A stretch of DNA of 64,000 bases from Lachnospiraceae bacterium (lineage in GTDB: Bacteria; Bacillota; Clostridia; Lachnospirales; Lachnospiraceae), in NCBI GenBank assembly GCA_024692905.1, contig JAILLY010000114.1, forward strand, positions 1-64,000. The letters run 5' to 3'. The translations under genes and the position numbers were made by a program. How positions within the stretch are numbered: position 1 is the first letter of the stretch; the number at the start of each line of letters is the position of its first letter. The notes beneath the pieces were generated by a model. The model was not told the origin of the DNA. It made no database searches and was given only the letters and a program-made list of their open reading frames with translations. This document shows positions 55,432-64,000 of this stretch, piece after piece.

Positions 55432-57186
55432 CTATTCCACATCCTTAAGTGCTTCAAGATCTTCTTCCCCGGTCCTTATCTTAATGACCTTTTCAACGGG
55501 ATATACAAAGATCTTGCCGTCTCCGATGTGTCCGGTATACAGAGCCTTCTTCGCCGCCTCGATAACATCCTTAACGGGAACATTACCTATAACGACTTCA
55601 ACTTTAACCTTGGGTGTAAGGGTTGCATCCACCTCTACACCACGGTATTTCTGACCGCCGCCCTTCTGCACGCCGCAGCCCATTACCTGAGTGACTGTCA
55701 TTCCGGTTATACCGGTCTCATTAAGCATCTTCTTAAGTATGTCATATCTTGCAAGTTTTGCGATGATGACTACCTTGTTCATTCCTGTATCAACAAACGG
55801 AGTGGTTACAACAGGTACCGCTGCATTGATCTTCGCCTGCGAAGCTTTCTCATATTCACCGACTCCCAGATCGGTGTTCTCGTTTACTTCCATGGTCATC
55901 GTGTTTGCAACGTCCATGATCGAGAAGCCTGAATAAGCTGATGCAAGACCATGCTCCATCGAATCAAGACCGGCGATCTCCTCTTCTTCGGACACACGAA
56001 GTCCGATAAACTTTTTAATGATCGCATATGCGATAACTATGGTTACTACCGTCCATACGATCGTAACGAACATACCGCAAAACTGCTTGCCTAACTGGGT
56101 AAATCCGCCGCCGTAGAAAAGACCTTCAAGGATTCCGGCCTTGGCAAATCCGGGTGCCGTTTCGGTAGCAAAAAGACCGACAGCCAGCGTACCCCAGATA
56201 CCGTTCACCATATGTACCGCAACCGCACCGACGGGATCGTCCACATGTACAACGTTATCTGTGAACCATACACCGAATACCACAAGTAATCCTGCAACTA
56301 TTCCTATAACGGCCGCACCAAGGCAGTCCGTTACATCGCAGGGAGCCGTGATCGCCACAAGACCTGCGAGAGAAGCGTTCAGACACATGGAAACATCGGG
56401 TTTGCCATACTTTATCCAGGTAAAGATCATACATGTCACTGTTGCGACCGCGGGAGACACCGTCGTGGTCAGGAACACGGAACCCAAAGTCGGGATATCC
56501 GTTGCGGCAGCACCGTTAAACCCGTACCATCCAAGCCAGAGGATGAATACGCCGAGTGCGGCGATGACAAGGTTATGACCCGGAAAAGCGTTGACTTTGG
56601 TGATCTTTCCGTCCTTATCCTTAACGAACTTACCGATACGGGGACCGAGCATCCATGCACCGATCAGTGCGCAGATACCGCCTACCATATGGATACAGTT
56701 GCTTCCCGCATAGTCGTGGAAGCCCCACTGGGCAAGGAAACCGCCACCCCACGTCCAGTGTGCCTCCACCGGATAGATGATCGCTGAAATTATTGCTGAA
56801 TATACACAGTATGCCGAAAACTTGGTCCGTTCAGCCATTGAACCCGATACTATCGTCGCCGTTGTGGCGCAGAACACAAGGTTAAACACAAAAGCTGAAT
56901 AGTCAAAGCTTCCGTAGTTGGTAAACACATCAAACGTGAATTTGCCCGAGAACCCTCCGAGCATGTTCTCCCCGAGCATTATCGAGGCTCCGCAGATAAA
57001 CCACATAACCGTACCTATACAGAAGTCCATAAGGTTCTTCATTATGATGTTTCCTGCGTTCTTTGCCCTCGTAAAGCCCGACTCGCACATCGCGAAGCCG
57101 GCCTGCATCCAGAAAACCAGCGCCGCACCTATAAGGAACCATACGCCATATACCTCACTGTTGATCATTTCCAAGATTTCTTCCAT
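55432..57186 (-). CDS. Ammonium channel fused to a PII signalling domain (Amt-GlnK)
   Basis: 584 residues. Residues 1 to about 440 form the Amt channel (11 membrane helices). It has the twin conducting histidines in GSNCIHMVGG and GAVAVHMVNG, and GMAERTK-like GSMAERTK. After a Ser/Glu linker, residues 469-584 are a complete PII protein: KLARYDILKKML, ITGMTV, T-loop VQKGGGQKYRGVEVDA, GHIGDGKIFVYPV and IRTGEEDL (ATP/2-oxoglutarate parts). The T-loop tyrosine (PII position 51) is Val, so uridylylation is not expected. The tethered PII probably gates the channel directly. Located after glnN. Confidence 0.95.
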   Translation of the reverse strand: MEEILEMINSEVYGVWFLIGAALVFWMQAGFAMCESGFTRAKNAGNIIMKNLMDFCIGTVMWFICGASIMLGENMLGGFSGKFTFDVFTNYGSFDYSAFVFNLVFCATTATIVSGSMAERTKFSAYCVYSAIISAIIYPVEAHWTWGGGFLAQWGFHDYAGSNCIHMVGGICALIGAWMLGPRIGKFVKDKDGKITKVNAFPGHNLVIAALGVFILWLGWYGFNGAAATDIPTLGSVFLTTTVSPAVATVTCMIFTWIKYGKPDVSMCLNASLAGLVAITAPCDVTDCLGAAVIGIVAGLLVVFGVWFTDNVVHVDDPVGAVAVHMVNGIWGTLAVGLFATETAPGFAKAGILEGLFYGGGFTQLGKQFCGMFVTIVWTVVTIVIAYAIIKKFIGLRVSEEEEIAGLDSMEHGLASAYSGFSIMDVANTMTMEVNENTDLGVGEYEKASQAKINAAVPVVTTPFVDTGMNKVVIIAKLARYDILKKMLNETGITGMTVTQVMGCGVQKGGGQKYRGVEVDATLTPKVKVEVVIGNVPVKDVIEAAKKALYTGHIGDGKIFVYPVEKVIKIRTGEEDLEALKDVE

Positions 57187-57218
57187 AATATTTCTCCTCT
57201 CCTGTTTTTTTATCTATA

Positions 57219-57253
57219 TAAAAACGGCGCCGGTCATACCGATCAGCGCCGTT
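57219..57253 (-). terminator. Hairpin between glnN and amt
   Basis: AACGGCGC pairs with GCGCCGTT with an inner CGGT-ATG-ACCG stem, followed by TTTTATATAG on the minus strand. A further GCGGGG...TTCCGC stem lies upstream. It is likely to reduce read-through from glnN into amt. Confidence 0.7.
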
Positions 57254-57296
57254 GCTGCTATAATCCGCGGAACATCTGCTGCCCCGCTTTTAAAGA

Positions 57297-59396
57297 TCAA
57301 ACATAAAACAGTATTTCTTCATACTTCGGATAAGGAAGGTATTCCGAAGGGATATATCCCTCTATCTCATCCGCGATACCGCGTATGCTCTCCATGTCCT
57401 TTATCACGGAATCATGGTAGAACTTGGCCTGCTTAAGAGAATCACTCATGGCTTCGGCCTTTGCAGTATCCTTATCAAGCTTCTCCGTAAGATCAAAGAT
57501 CTTGTCATAGCTGCTGCTTAAGAGCTTGATCAACTTCATATCCGCCTTGCTTGTAAGGCTTGTGTCAAGTGATTTCTTCGCACTTACCGATGCGATGAGT
57601 CCGTCTGTGTACTCGCCTACTGCAGGCAGGAACTGGGAGATTATTATATCCTTAAGAGTCAGGCTCTCGATATGGATCGTCTTACTGTAATTCTCAAGAA
57701 GTATCTCATATCTTGATTCAAGCTCGGCCTCTGTGAATATGTTCTGCCTCTCAAAGAGCTCCTTGTTCTTCTTTGCGATAAATGCCGGAAGGGCATCCGG
57801 TGTTGAACGTAAGTTATAAAGACCTCTCTTCTCAGCTTCCTTTACCCACTCATCCGTATAACCGTTTCCGTTGAAGATGACTCTGTCATGGGCTATGATG
57901 GATTCCTTTACAACATCATGTACGGCTGCTTCCATATCCTTTTTGGGAACATCCTTTAACTTTTCATAGAATCCTGCAAGCACATCCGCAACTGCGGTGT
58001 TCAGTATCACGTTGGGACCCGATACCGAAACCGACGAACCCAGTGACCTGAACTCAAACTTATTGCCGGTAAACGCAAACGGTGATGTCCTGTTACGGTC
58101 CGTATTATCTTTTGTGAAGTGAGGGATGACCGTGGTCCCTATGTTCATCTTGGTAGTATTTATCTTTTCAAAGAAAGTATCGTTCTTGATCGATTCGATG
58201 ACCGCCTGAAGCTCGTCGCCGAGAAATATCGATATGATCGCCGGAGGAGCTTCGTTTGCTCCGAGCCTGTGATCGTTTCCGGGGCTTGCCACCGATACAC
58301 GGAGAAGATCCGCATACTTATCAACCGCTTCTATTATCGCTGCTAAGAATACCAGGAACTGGATATTATCGGCAGGCGTCTTTCCGGGATCGAGAAGGTT
58401 TACTCCCGTATTCGTGGACATGGACCAGTTATTATGCTTGCCCGATCCGTTTATCCCGTCAAAAGGCTTCTCATGAAGAAGACATACAAGATCGTGCTTT
58501 TCCGCGACCTTCTTCATTATCTCCATTGTCAGCTGGTTGTGATCCGACGCAACGTTCGTGGTATCATACACCGGTGCAAGCTCATGCTGGCAGGGAGCAA
58601 CCTCATTATGCTTGGTCTTTGCCGGGATACCGAGCTTCCAGAGCTCAAGATCAAGATCATGCATATATGCTGCAACCCTCGGTTTAATGGCTCCGAAGTA
58701 ATGATCCTCCATCTCCTGACCCTTGGGCGGAAGTGCTCCGAGCAGCGTCCTTCCGGTAAATATAAGGTCTCTTCTTTTCTTATATGCTTCCTTGTCGATA
58801 AGGAAGTATTCCTGCTCAGGACCAACCGTGGTAGATACGCCGGTCACATCCTTCTGGCCTATCAGGTTAAGAACCTTCGTTGCCTCCTTTGAAAGTGCAT
58901 CCATTGACCTAAGCAGCGGTGTCTTCTTATCGAGAGCCTCACCCGTATATGAGCAGAACGCGGTGGGTATATACAAGGTTCCGTCCTTTATGAATGCGGG
59001 TGATGTGGGATCCCATGCCGTATAACCCCTGGCTTCAAAGGTTGCCCTTAACCCTCCCGAAGGAAAGCTTGAAGCATCGGGTTCGCCCTTTACAAGTTCT
59101 TTTCCGGAGAAATCCATTATGATCTCGCCGTCTCCTACGGGAGTGATGAAGCTGTCATGCTTCTCCGCGGTAAACCCTGTCATGGGCTGGAACCAGTGTG
59201 TAAAATGTGTTGCCCCGTTCTCAACTGCCCATTCCTTCATCGCGACCGCTACCGAATTGGCTACATCAAGCTCAAGATGCGTATTATTCTCTATGGTCTT
59301 CCTAAGCGCTTTGTAAATGTCCTTGGGAAGCTTGTCACGCATTACCTTGTCATTAAAAACAAGGCTTCCGTACAGTTCAGGTATCTTTTTTTCCAT
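57297..59396 (-). CDS. glnN: Glutamine synthetase, type III (GlnN)
   Basis: 699 residues, the size of the large GSIII dodecamer subunits of Bacteroides, clostridia and ruminococci. Family features: [77 protein letters not shown], and [19 protein letters not shown]. The C-terminal 200 residues are the GSIII-specific helical region. GSIII often works under low nitrogen. The leader carries the shared attenuator, and the amt-PII gene follows at 110 bases. No overlap with the upstream divergent rubrerythrin. Confidence 0.96.
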   Translation of the reverse strand: MEKKIPELYGSLVFNDKVMRDKLPKDIYKALRKTIENNTHLELDVANSVAVAMKEWAVENGATHFTHWFQPMTGFTAEKHDSFITPVGDGEIIMDFSGKELVKGEPDASSFPSGGLRATFEARGYTAWDPTSPAFIKDGTLYIPTAFCSYTGEALDKKTPLLRSMDALSKEATKVLNLIGQKDVTGVSTTVGPEQEYFLIDKEAYKKRRDLIFTGRTLLGALPPKGQEMEDHYFGAIKPRVAAYMHDLDLELWKLGIPAKTKHNEVAPCQHELAPVYDTTNVASDHNQLTMEIMKKVAEKHDLVCLLHEKPFDGINGSGKHNNWSMSTNTGVNLLDPGKTPADNIQFLVFLAAIIEAVDKYADLLRVSVASPGNDHRLGANEAPPAIISIFLGDELQAVIESIKNDTFFEKINTTKMNIGTTVIPHFTKDNTDRNRTSPFAFTGNKFEFRSLGSSVSVSGPNVILNTAVADVLAGFYEKLKDVPKKDMEAAVHDVVKESIIAHDRVIFNGNGYTDEWVKEAEKRGLYNLRSTPDALPAFIAKKNKELFERQNIFTEAELESRYEILLENYSKTIHIESLTLKDIIISQFLPAVGEYTDGLIASVSAKKSLDTSLTSKADMKLIKLLSSSYDKIFDLTEKLDKDTAKAEAMSDSLKQAKFYHDSVIKDMESIRGIADEIEGYIPSEYLPYPKYEEILFYV

Positions 59397-59425
59397 AATG
59401 ATTTTCCTCCTCGGTATTTTTAGCG

Positions 59426-59464
59426 AAAAAAAGCCGCTTCGGAAAATCCGAAGCGACCTCGCTT
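59426..59464 (-). promoter_or_regulatory. 5'-proximal attenuator, glnN copy
   Basis: Minus strand: AAGCGAGGTCGCTTCGG begins nine bases after the -10 box, then ATTTTCCGAAGCGGC and seven T. The 11-bp stem has one G-U pair near its base; the mini-hairpin AAGCG-AGGT-CGCTT competes. The glnN ATG follows after about 30 bases. Confidence 0.85.
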
Positions 59465-59473
59465 ACATGGAAC

Positions 59474-59501
59474 ATTATAAACATAATCGGTCAATTGTCA
59501 A
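59474..59501 (-). promoter_or_regulatory. Promoter of glnN
   Basis: Minus strand TTGACA (59501-59496), 16-base spacer, TATAAT (59479-59474). Confidence 0.8.
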
Positions 59502-59538
59502 CAGGAAATTTTCAGATTTTATTCCAAGCATAAATCAA

Positions 59539-59566
59539 TTGACTTAAAACTATTTTACTATACAAT
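59539..59566 (+). promoter_or_regulatory. Promoter of the rubrerythrin operon
   Basis: TTGACT (59539-59544), 16-base spacer, TACAAT (59561-59566); GGAAAGGAGAAC lies before the ATG at 59611. It is divergent from the glnN promoter. Confidence 0.65.
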
Positions 59567-59610
59567 ATAAGTATACATCAGAGGTAGACCCTCAGGAAAG
59601 GAGAACAGAT

Positions 59611-60195
59611 ATGAAGTATGTATGTCAGGTATGCGGTTATGTATATGAAGGCTCAGCCCCTCCGGAAAAATGCCCTGTATGCGGTGTAGGCGCTGAGAAA
59701 TTTAAGGCTGTCGAAGGAGAAATGAAGCTCGCGGCTGAACATGAATACGGTATTTACGATAAAACAGTCAAGAATAATCCCGATATCAAGGATGAAGATA
59801 AGAAGTACATCCTTGAGCAGCTCAAGGCCAACTTCACCGGCGAATGCTCGGAAGTAGGTATGTATCTGTGCATGGCACGTATCGCTCATCGCGAAGGCTA
59901 TCCCGAAATAGGTCTTTACTGGGAGAAGGCTGCTTTCGAAGAAGCTGAACATGCTGCCAAGTTCGCGGAACTCCTCGGCGAGGAGCTTGAGCCCAACATG
60001 AAGGCCACCACCAAGGACAACCTTGCATGGCGCGTTGACTGCGAGTTCGGTGCAACCCAGGGCAAGTTCGATCTTGCTGCCTGTGCCAAGAAGAATAACC
60101 TTGATGCGATCCACGACACCGTCCATGAGATGGCAAGGGATGAGGCAAGACACGGCAAGGCTTTAAAGGGCCTGCTTGAGCGCTATTTTAAATAA
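59611..60195 (+). CDS. Rubrerythrin with N-terminal rubredoxin domain (reverse rubrerythrin)
   Basis: 194 residues. An N-terminal rubredoxin-like iron site ([10 protein letters not shown]...CPVCG, residues 5-25) is followed by a ferritin-like di-iron domain (about 45-194) with the repeated E...ExxH ligands in [22 protein letters not shown] and [12 protein letters not shown]. In these proteins the domain order is reversed relative to classical rubrerythrin; they reduce hydrogen peroxide and oxygen in clostridia. The stop overlaps the next start (TAATG), so the two are coupled. Own promoter. Confidence 0.95.
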   Translation: MKYVCQVCGYVYEGSAPPEKCPVCGVGAEKFKAVEGEMKLAAEHEYGIYDKTVKNNPDIKDEDKKYILEQLKANFTGECSEVGMYLCMARIAHREGYPEIGLYWEKAAFEEAEHAAKFAELLGEELEPNMKATTKDNLAWRVDCEFGATQGKFDLAACAKKNNLDAIHDTVHEMARDEARHGKALKGLLERYFK

Positions 60196-61100
60196 TGCTC
60201 TCTAAAACGCAGCAACCGGATTTCGATCCTCTTATAATAACCGACCGGGAAACCGGCAGGAAATACTACGGCGGCGATCAGGACTGGTATAAGTCAAATA
60301 CGCGGGCCTTTGCGGGCTGCGGCAGCGTGGCATGTGCGAACATGCTTCGCACGCTCGCCGTGAAATATCCCGATAAGTTTACCGGCGATAAGGTATCGGA
60401 CGACCTTGGGAAACTTGCCGCGGGTGACTGTTACAGGGATGATTTCCTATCCTTAATGAGCGGCATATATAAGACGATGCTCGTGATCGAAATGCCGTTT
60501 ATCCGCAGGATCTACGACCTGTGCAGGCGAGGTAACAAGCTGTTTAAACGGCTCCTTATCCCAAGTTTTGGCCTCGGGATCGGAGGCTTTATCAGGGGAT
60601 GCCTTAAATACTGCAGGTCAAGGGGGCTGATGCTCCACATGCATTCACTCCCGACGGCCTTCTGTCCATATGACAGGGGGCTTAAGTTCATTGAAGAGGG
60701 CCTTGAAAAATGCGGTTCCGTAGTCATGCTCACTTCCTATAACAGGCATCCGCTCAAACTGTATTCGGGGGAGAGCGGCAGGCTTGAAAACGGATATGAC
60801 TCCAGGGACGGCGTAAGGTCGCACTTTATGACCATTACGGGTATAGTGAGGGAGGAAAACGGGGAGCCGCTCATTAAGCTTTCAACATGGGGGAGGGTCG
60901 CGACCGTACCTTATGATAAGCTTAACCGCTCATGGCATTTAAGCAGGGCTTATACGAGCTGCCTGTATTATCTGACCCCGACGGCATCGGAGACCGTGGT
61001 GCGTGCAGATCTGCGGCACTCCTTCAAGGTCATGATAAGGGCATTCTTTCTGGGCGCATTCGGAAGGTTTATACCATCAGGAAAAAAGGACACGGCATGA
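60195..61100 (+). CDS. Papain-like (C39-type) cysteine-peptidase-like protein, unknown
   Basis: 301 residues. The segment FAGCGSVACANML (about 37-49) resembles the catalytic Cys region of C39-like peptidases. A candidate His is in VRSHFMTITGI, and LSTWGR resembles the papain-type Asn/Ser-Trp-Gly. A basic hydrophobic middle (FIRRIYDLCRRGNKLFKRLL) could be membrane-associated but there is no signal peptide. Its start overlaps the rubrerythrin stop by one base and its end overlaps the next gene by four. A peptidase or peptide-modifying role is inference. The family is not one I can name. Confidence 0.7.
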   Translation: MLSKTQQPDFDPLIITDRETGRKYYGGDQDWYKSNTRAFAGCGSVACANMLRTLAVKYPDKFTGDKVSDDLGKLAAGDCYRDDFLSLMSGIYKTMLVIEMPFIRRIYDLCRRGNKLFKRLLIPSFGLGIGGFIRGCLKYCRSRGLMLHMHSLPTAFCPYDRGLKFIEEGLEKCGSVVMLTSYNRHPLKLYSGESGRLENGYDSRDGVRSHFMTITGIVREENGEPLIKLSTWGRVATVPYDKLNRSWHLSRAYTSCLYYLTPTASETVVRADLRHSFKVMIRAFFLGAFGRFIPSGKKDTA

Positions 61101-61930
61101 GAAGATATTTAATTTTATTGATGATCTGCTGCGTCCTTTTTGTTTTGGGATGCTCAGGAGATAGGGACTTGGAAGGCACAGTCACTAAAAATGAGGATAT
61201 CAAGGAACCTGAAGTGATCATAACGGACACAAAAAAGCCGGAACCTGAAGACAACGGCCCGGATATAGAAGTGATAAACGAAGCGGACGGTGATCCGGCT
61301 GATAACACGGAAACTGATGATCCGGCAGAATATCAGGCAGAAGAGCCGGATCCGGATAAGGAATTTTACATTACCGAAATTACCGACGAGCTGTTTGATC
61401 GTATCTACGGCAAGTCGTTTAAGGAGGATTGCACGCTTTCACGCGATGACTTAAGATATCTGCACTTACTGCATAAGGATATAAACGACGAGACCCATGA
61501 GGGTGAGATGATAGTAAATGCGAGTATTGCGGATGATGTGCTCGAGATCTTTAAGGAACTGTATGAAAACGATTATCCTATAGAAAAGATAAGGCTCGTG
61601 GATGAATACGATGCCGATGACGAAGCTTCCATGGAGGATAATAATTCCTCATGCTTTAACTTCCGCTTCGTCCCCAGAACGACTAAGATATCCAAGCACG
61701 GGCTCGGCATGGCGATCGATATAAACCCGCTTTATAACCCGTATATCACGACCGTTAACGGAAAACAGAACGTGGATCCGGTAAACGCGGGCCCTTATGT
61801 TGACCGGGATGCCGACTTTGACTATAAGATAAACAAGGGCGATCTGTGCTATAATCTGTTTATGGAACACGGCTTCACCTGGGGCGGTGAATGGAAGAAC
61901 AGCAAAGACTACCAGCATTTTGAAAAATGA
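61097..61930 (+). CDS. Lipoprotein M15-family D-alanyl-D-alanine carboxypeptidase-like
   Basis: 277 residues from the ATG at 61097 (AAAAAAGGACACGGC upstream, ATGA overlap with the previous stop). Lipoprotein signal with LGC lipobox (Cys about 20), then an acidic Glu/Asp/Pro linker (25-90). The C-terminal M15-type domain shows KHGLGMAIDINPLYNPYI (His and Asp zinc ligands, SxHxxGxAxD-like) and ends GGEWKNSKDYQHFEK, whose HFE is the third ligand and base. Such enzymes trim peptidoglycan stem peptides. The third gene of the rubrerythrin unit, which links envelope and oxidative stress. Confidence 0.85.
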   Translation: MRRYLILLMICCVLFVLGCSGDRDLEGTVTKNEDIKEPEVIITDTKKPEPEDNGPDIEVINEADGDPADNTETDDPAEYQAEEPDPDKEFYITEITDELFDRIYGKSFKEDCTLSRDDLRYLHLLHKDINDETHEGEMIVNASIADDVLEIFKELYENDYPIEKIRLVDEYDADDEASMEDNNSSCFNFRFVPRTTKISKHGLGMAIDINPLYNPYITTVNGKQNVDPVNAGPYVDRDADFDYKINKGDLCYNLFMEHGFTWGGEWKNSKDYQHFEK

Positions 61931-61968
61931 CCCCCGGGACGGGGTTTAGGGACCAAAAATAAAAACAA

Positions 61969-62001
61969 CGGACGGGGTTAACAAACCCCGTCCGCTTTAT
62001 T
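61969..62001. terminator. Bidirectional terminator between the M15 gene and the convergent gene
   Basis: Perfect 11-bp stem CGGACGGGGTT with AACCCCGTCCG around AACA, with T-rich sequence on both sides. It serves the plus-strand unit and the minus-strand gene ending at 62021. Confidence 0.85.
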
Positions 62002-62020
62002 TCAATATTTTCCTTATCCT

Positions 62021-62539
62021 TTATCTCATACCGTCAAGAAGCACTCTCAGTCCTATTGCCAGGCCGAGTCCCAATAAGGTAAAGCCTACGTAAATGATCG
62101 CGCACATAAGCACCCTGTATCCGGTTGATTTATCCTGTTTGGAAGCAACCTTGCCGCAAAGCGCAAATCCTCCCATGTTTATCAGAACTCCGAGCGCTCC
62201 GCCCACGATAAGAAACCAGTTAACTATGAACAGTGCGAAGAAAACATATATCCAGTTGGGAACTACGGGTATCTCATGTTCCATGCCCGTTTCAACATCC
62301 CTTCCGTTATAAGTAAGTATCTTGTTTTTACCGTTGAGCGTACTGAGGCACAGCTTGGCACTTTCACCGTTTCCGATCCCTATTTCATAAACCGTTTCCA
62401 AAACGCTGCTTTCCGCAGACTTAAGTGATGTCAGCTTGACCGGTTCACCGTCGTTTACGCGGATATTCTTTTTCTCCCACGCAACTTTAACATTTCTGCC
62501 GTCATTAGTTGCAAAATTCCATTCTCTTACCTTTGCCAT
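62021..62539 (-). CDS. Membrane protein of unknown function
   Basis: 172 residues. The N-terminal 90 residues are soluble and rich in charged beta-like sequence (EWNFATNDGRNVKVAWEKKNIRVNDGE). The C-terminal part has two or three membrane segments (about 95-135, and 143-167). No signal peptide; no recognised family. It is nine bases from the glycogen phosphorylase stop with AAGGAGGCATC before the ATG, so it is likely in the same transcript. Confidence 0.72.
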   Translation of the reverse strand: MAKVREWNFATNDGRNVKVAWEKKNIRVNDGEPVKLTSLKSAESSVLETVYEIGIGNGESAKLCLSTLNGKNKILTYNGRDVETGMEHEIPVVPNWIYVFFALFIVNWFLIVGGALGVLINMGGFALCGKVASKQDKSTGYRVLMCAIIYVGFTLLGLGLAIGLRVLLDGMR

Positions 62540-62548
62540 GATGCCTCC

Positions 62549-64000
62549 TTATTTCCTTAAAGTCACCTTATCAAGATGCCATATCTCGTCAACATACTGC
62601 TGGATGGTACGGTCTGAGGTGAACTTACCTGAGCATGCAACGTTGAGTATCGCCATCTTAGCCCATCTCTTCTCATCCTTGTAAGCCTCTTCAACCTTCT
62701 TCTGGGCCTCGGCATATGCCTTGAAGTCCTTAAGGATGAAGTAGGTATCGGCCCTTGATGAAACCTGCGTATTGAGCAGTGAGTTATACAGATCCCTGAA
62801 CATCTCGGGATCGTTGGGGCAGTAATACCCGTTAATGAGCTGCATAAGGACCTTGCGGATATCGGGATCATTGTTGAATATCTCCTGAGGATTGTATCCG
62901 CCGCGGTTCTCGTAATTTATTACCTCTTCTGATGACAGGCCGAAGATGAACGCGTTCTCGGCACCAACCTCTTCAACTATCTCGACGTTTGCTCCGTCCA
63001 TCGTTCCTAAGGTGACCGCACCGTTTAACATGAACTTCATGTTACCGGTTCCGGATGCTTCCTTACTTGCGGTCGATATCTGCTCGGATACATCAGCAGC
63101 GGCAAATATCCACTCCGCATTGGATACGCGGTAGTCTTCTATGAATACGATCTTGATCTTTCCGTTTATCGAAGGATCGTTATTTACCACATCCGCAACT
63201 GTATTTATGAGCTTTATCGTAAGCTTTGCGGTGCGGTAGCCTGCTGCCGCCTTGGCTCCGAAGATGAAAGTCCTGGGATAGAAGTCCATATCCGGATGTT
63301 CCTTAAGCTCATTATACAGATACATGATATGCAGGATGTTTAACAGCTGCCTCTTATACTCATGAAGCCTCTTGACCTGGACATCGAAGATCGACCTGGG
63401 ATCAACCTCGATACCGTTATTCTCAAGGATGTACTTCGCAAGGCGGACCTTGTTCTTATACTTGATGTTCATGAACTCCTGCTGGGCCTTGGGATCATCT
63501 GCAAATACCTTAAGCTTATTGATCTTGGGAAGGTTCTTGATCCAGTCATCGCCTACCCTTCCGGTTACCCAGTCAGCAAGCAGGGGATTTCCGTGTAAGA
63601 GGAAACGCCTCTGGGTTATACCGTTCGTCTTGTTGTTGAACTTCTCGGGCATCATCTCGTAGAAGTCCTTAAGTTCCTGATTCTTAAGTATCTCCGTATG
63701 CAGCCTTGCAACACCGTTTACCGAGAAGCCTGCGCATATCGCAAGGTGAGCCATCTTGACCTGACCGTCGTAGATGATCGCCATCTTGCGGATCTTCTCA
63801 TCATTGCCGGGATACTTGGCCTTTATCTGCTCTATGAATCTCCTGTTTATCTCCTCAACGATCTGGTATATCCTGGGAAGGAGCCTTGAGAACAGCTCGA
63901 TGGGCCATTTCTCAAGAGCCTCTGACATTATCGTATGGTTGGTATAAGCACAGGTCTTGGTGGTAACTGCCCATGCTTCATCCCAGCCGAGCCCGTGATC
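62549..64000 (-). CDS. glgP: Glycogen/starch phosphorylase (partial; 5' end outside the window)
   Basis: Removes glucose 1-phosphate from glycogen or maltodextrin. The 483 visible residues are the C-terminal half; the frame continues unbroken to the window edge (…DHGLGWDEAWAVTTKTCAYTNHTI). The pyridoxal-phosphate Lys is in SGTGNMKFMLNG, followed by the DGANVEI segment and by EENAFIFGLS-like VGAENAFIFGLSSEEV. Full-length enzymes are about 800-820 residues. The complete C-terminus (DRTIQQYVDEIWHL) is present. Confidence 0.95.
   Translation of the reverse strand, partial: DHGLGWDEAWAVTTKTCAYTNHTIMSEALEKWPIELFSRLLPRIYQIVEEINRRFIEQIKAKYPGNDEKIRKMAIIYDGQVKMAHLAICAGFSVNGVARLHTEILKNQELKDFYEMMPEKFNNKTNGITQRRFLLHGNPLLADWVTGRVGDDWIKNLPKINKLKVFADDPKAQQEFMNIKYKNKVRLAKYILENNGIEVDPRSIFDVQVKRLHEYKRQLLNILHIMYLYNELKEHPDMDFYPRTFIFGAKAAAGYRTAKLTIKLINTVADVVNNDPSINGKIKIVFIEDYRVSNAEWIFAAADVSEQISTASKEASGTGNMKFMLNGAVTLGTMDGANVEIVEEVGAENAFIFGLSSEEVINYENRGGYNPQEIFNNDPDIRKVLMQLINGYYCPNDPEMFRDLYNSLLNTQVSSRADTYFILKDFKAYAEAQKKVEEAYKDEKRWAKMAILNVACSGKFTSDRTIQQYVDEIWHLDKVTLRK

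Overview
The window is a continuous piece of chromosome from a strictly anaerobic, Gram-positive Firmicute. I would place it in the Lachnospiraceae (Clostridia), and no lower. The reasons are the strong AGGAGG-type ribosome sites with some TTG and GTG starts, heavy use of AGG/CGT arginine codons, a rubredoxin-domain rubrerythrin, a type III glutamine synthetase, a SleB-type cell-wall hydrolase, HD-GYP signalling and a short RelQ-type alarmone synthetase. I see no rRNA, tRNA, CRISPR array, insertion sequence, prophage or origin. Both outer genes are core metabolism, and the last one (glycogen phosphorylase) runs off the right edge.

Layout. 0.1-5.7 kb, minus strand: argF, two small uncharacterised genes, coaX, dusB, greA, lysS. 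5.9-14.8 kb, minus strand: SleB-type hydrolase, proC, SpoU-type RNA methylase, pfkA, dnaE, metK. 15.0-16.1 kb, plus strand: HD-GYP protein. 16.2-21 kb, minus strand: murA, an M23/LysM/G5 peptidase, a tail-anchored unknown, relQ. 21.2-35.7 kb, plus strand: glnA, an unknown protein with calcium-loop-like repeats, then asnB-pyrG-carA-carB-second glnA-ANTAR regulator, then aconitase. 35.7-44.9 kb, minus strand: a YtfQ/YtfR/YtfT/YjfF sugar ABC transporter with an extra binding protein, and its YesM/YesN-type two-component system. 45-59.4 kb: an epimerase (plus), then gltD-gltB, kduD-kduI, purF, an Amt-PII fusion and glnN (all minus). 59.6-62 kb, plus strand: rubrerythrin and two cell-envelope proteins. 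62-64 kb, minus strand: a membrane protein and glycogen phosphorylase.

The main theme is nitrogen and glutamine economy: three glutamine synthetases, glutamate synthase, an ammonium channel fused to its own PII protein, and four glutamine amidotransferases (AsnB, PyrG, CarA, PurF). Three of these transcription units (asnB operon, gltBD, glnN-amt) begin with the same compact control module. It is a TTGACA-16 bp-TATAAT promoter followed, about 10 bases after the -10 box, by an identical 17-base block that is the 5' arm of an intrinsic terminator and can also fold on itself into a small competing hairpin. An ANTAR-type RNA-binding antiterminator with a degenerate receiver domain lies directly downstream of the second glnA. 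I propose that it, or the transcript end itself, controls these three attenuators. This is the most interesting system in the window. The link between the ANTAR protein and the leaders is inference; the leaders themselves are read directly from the sequence.
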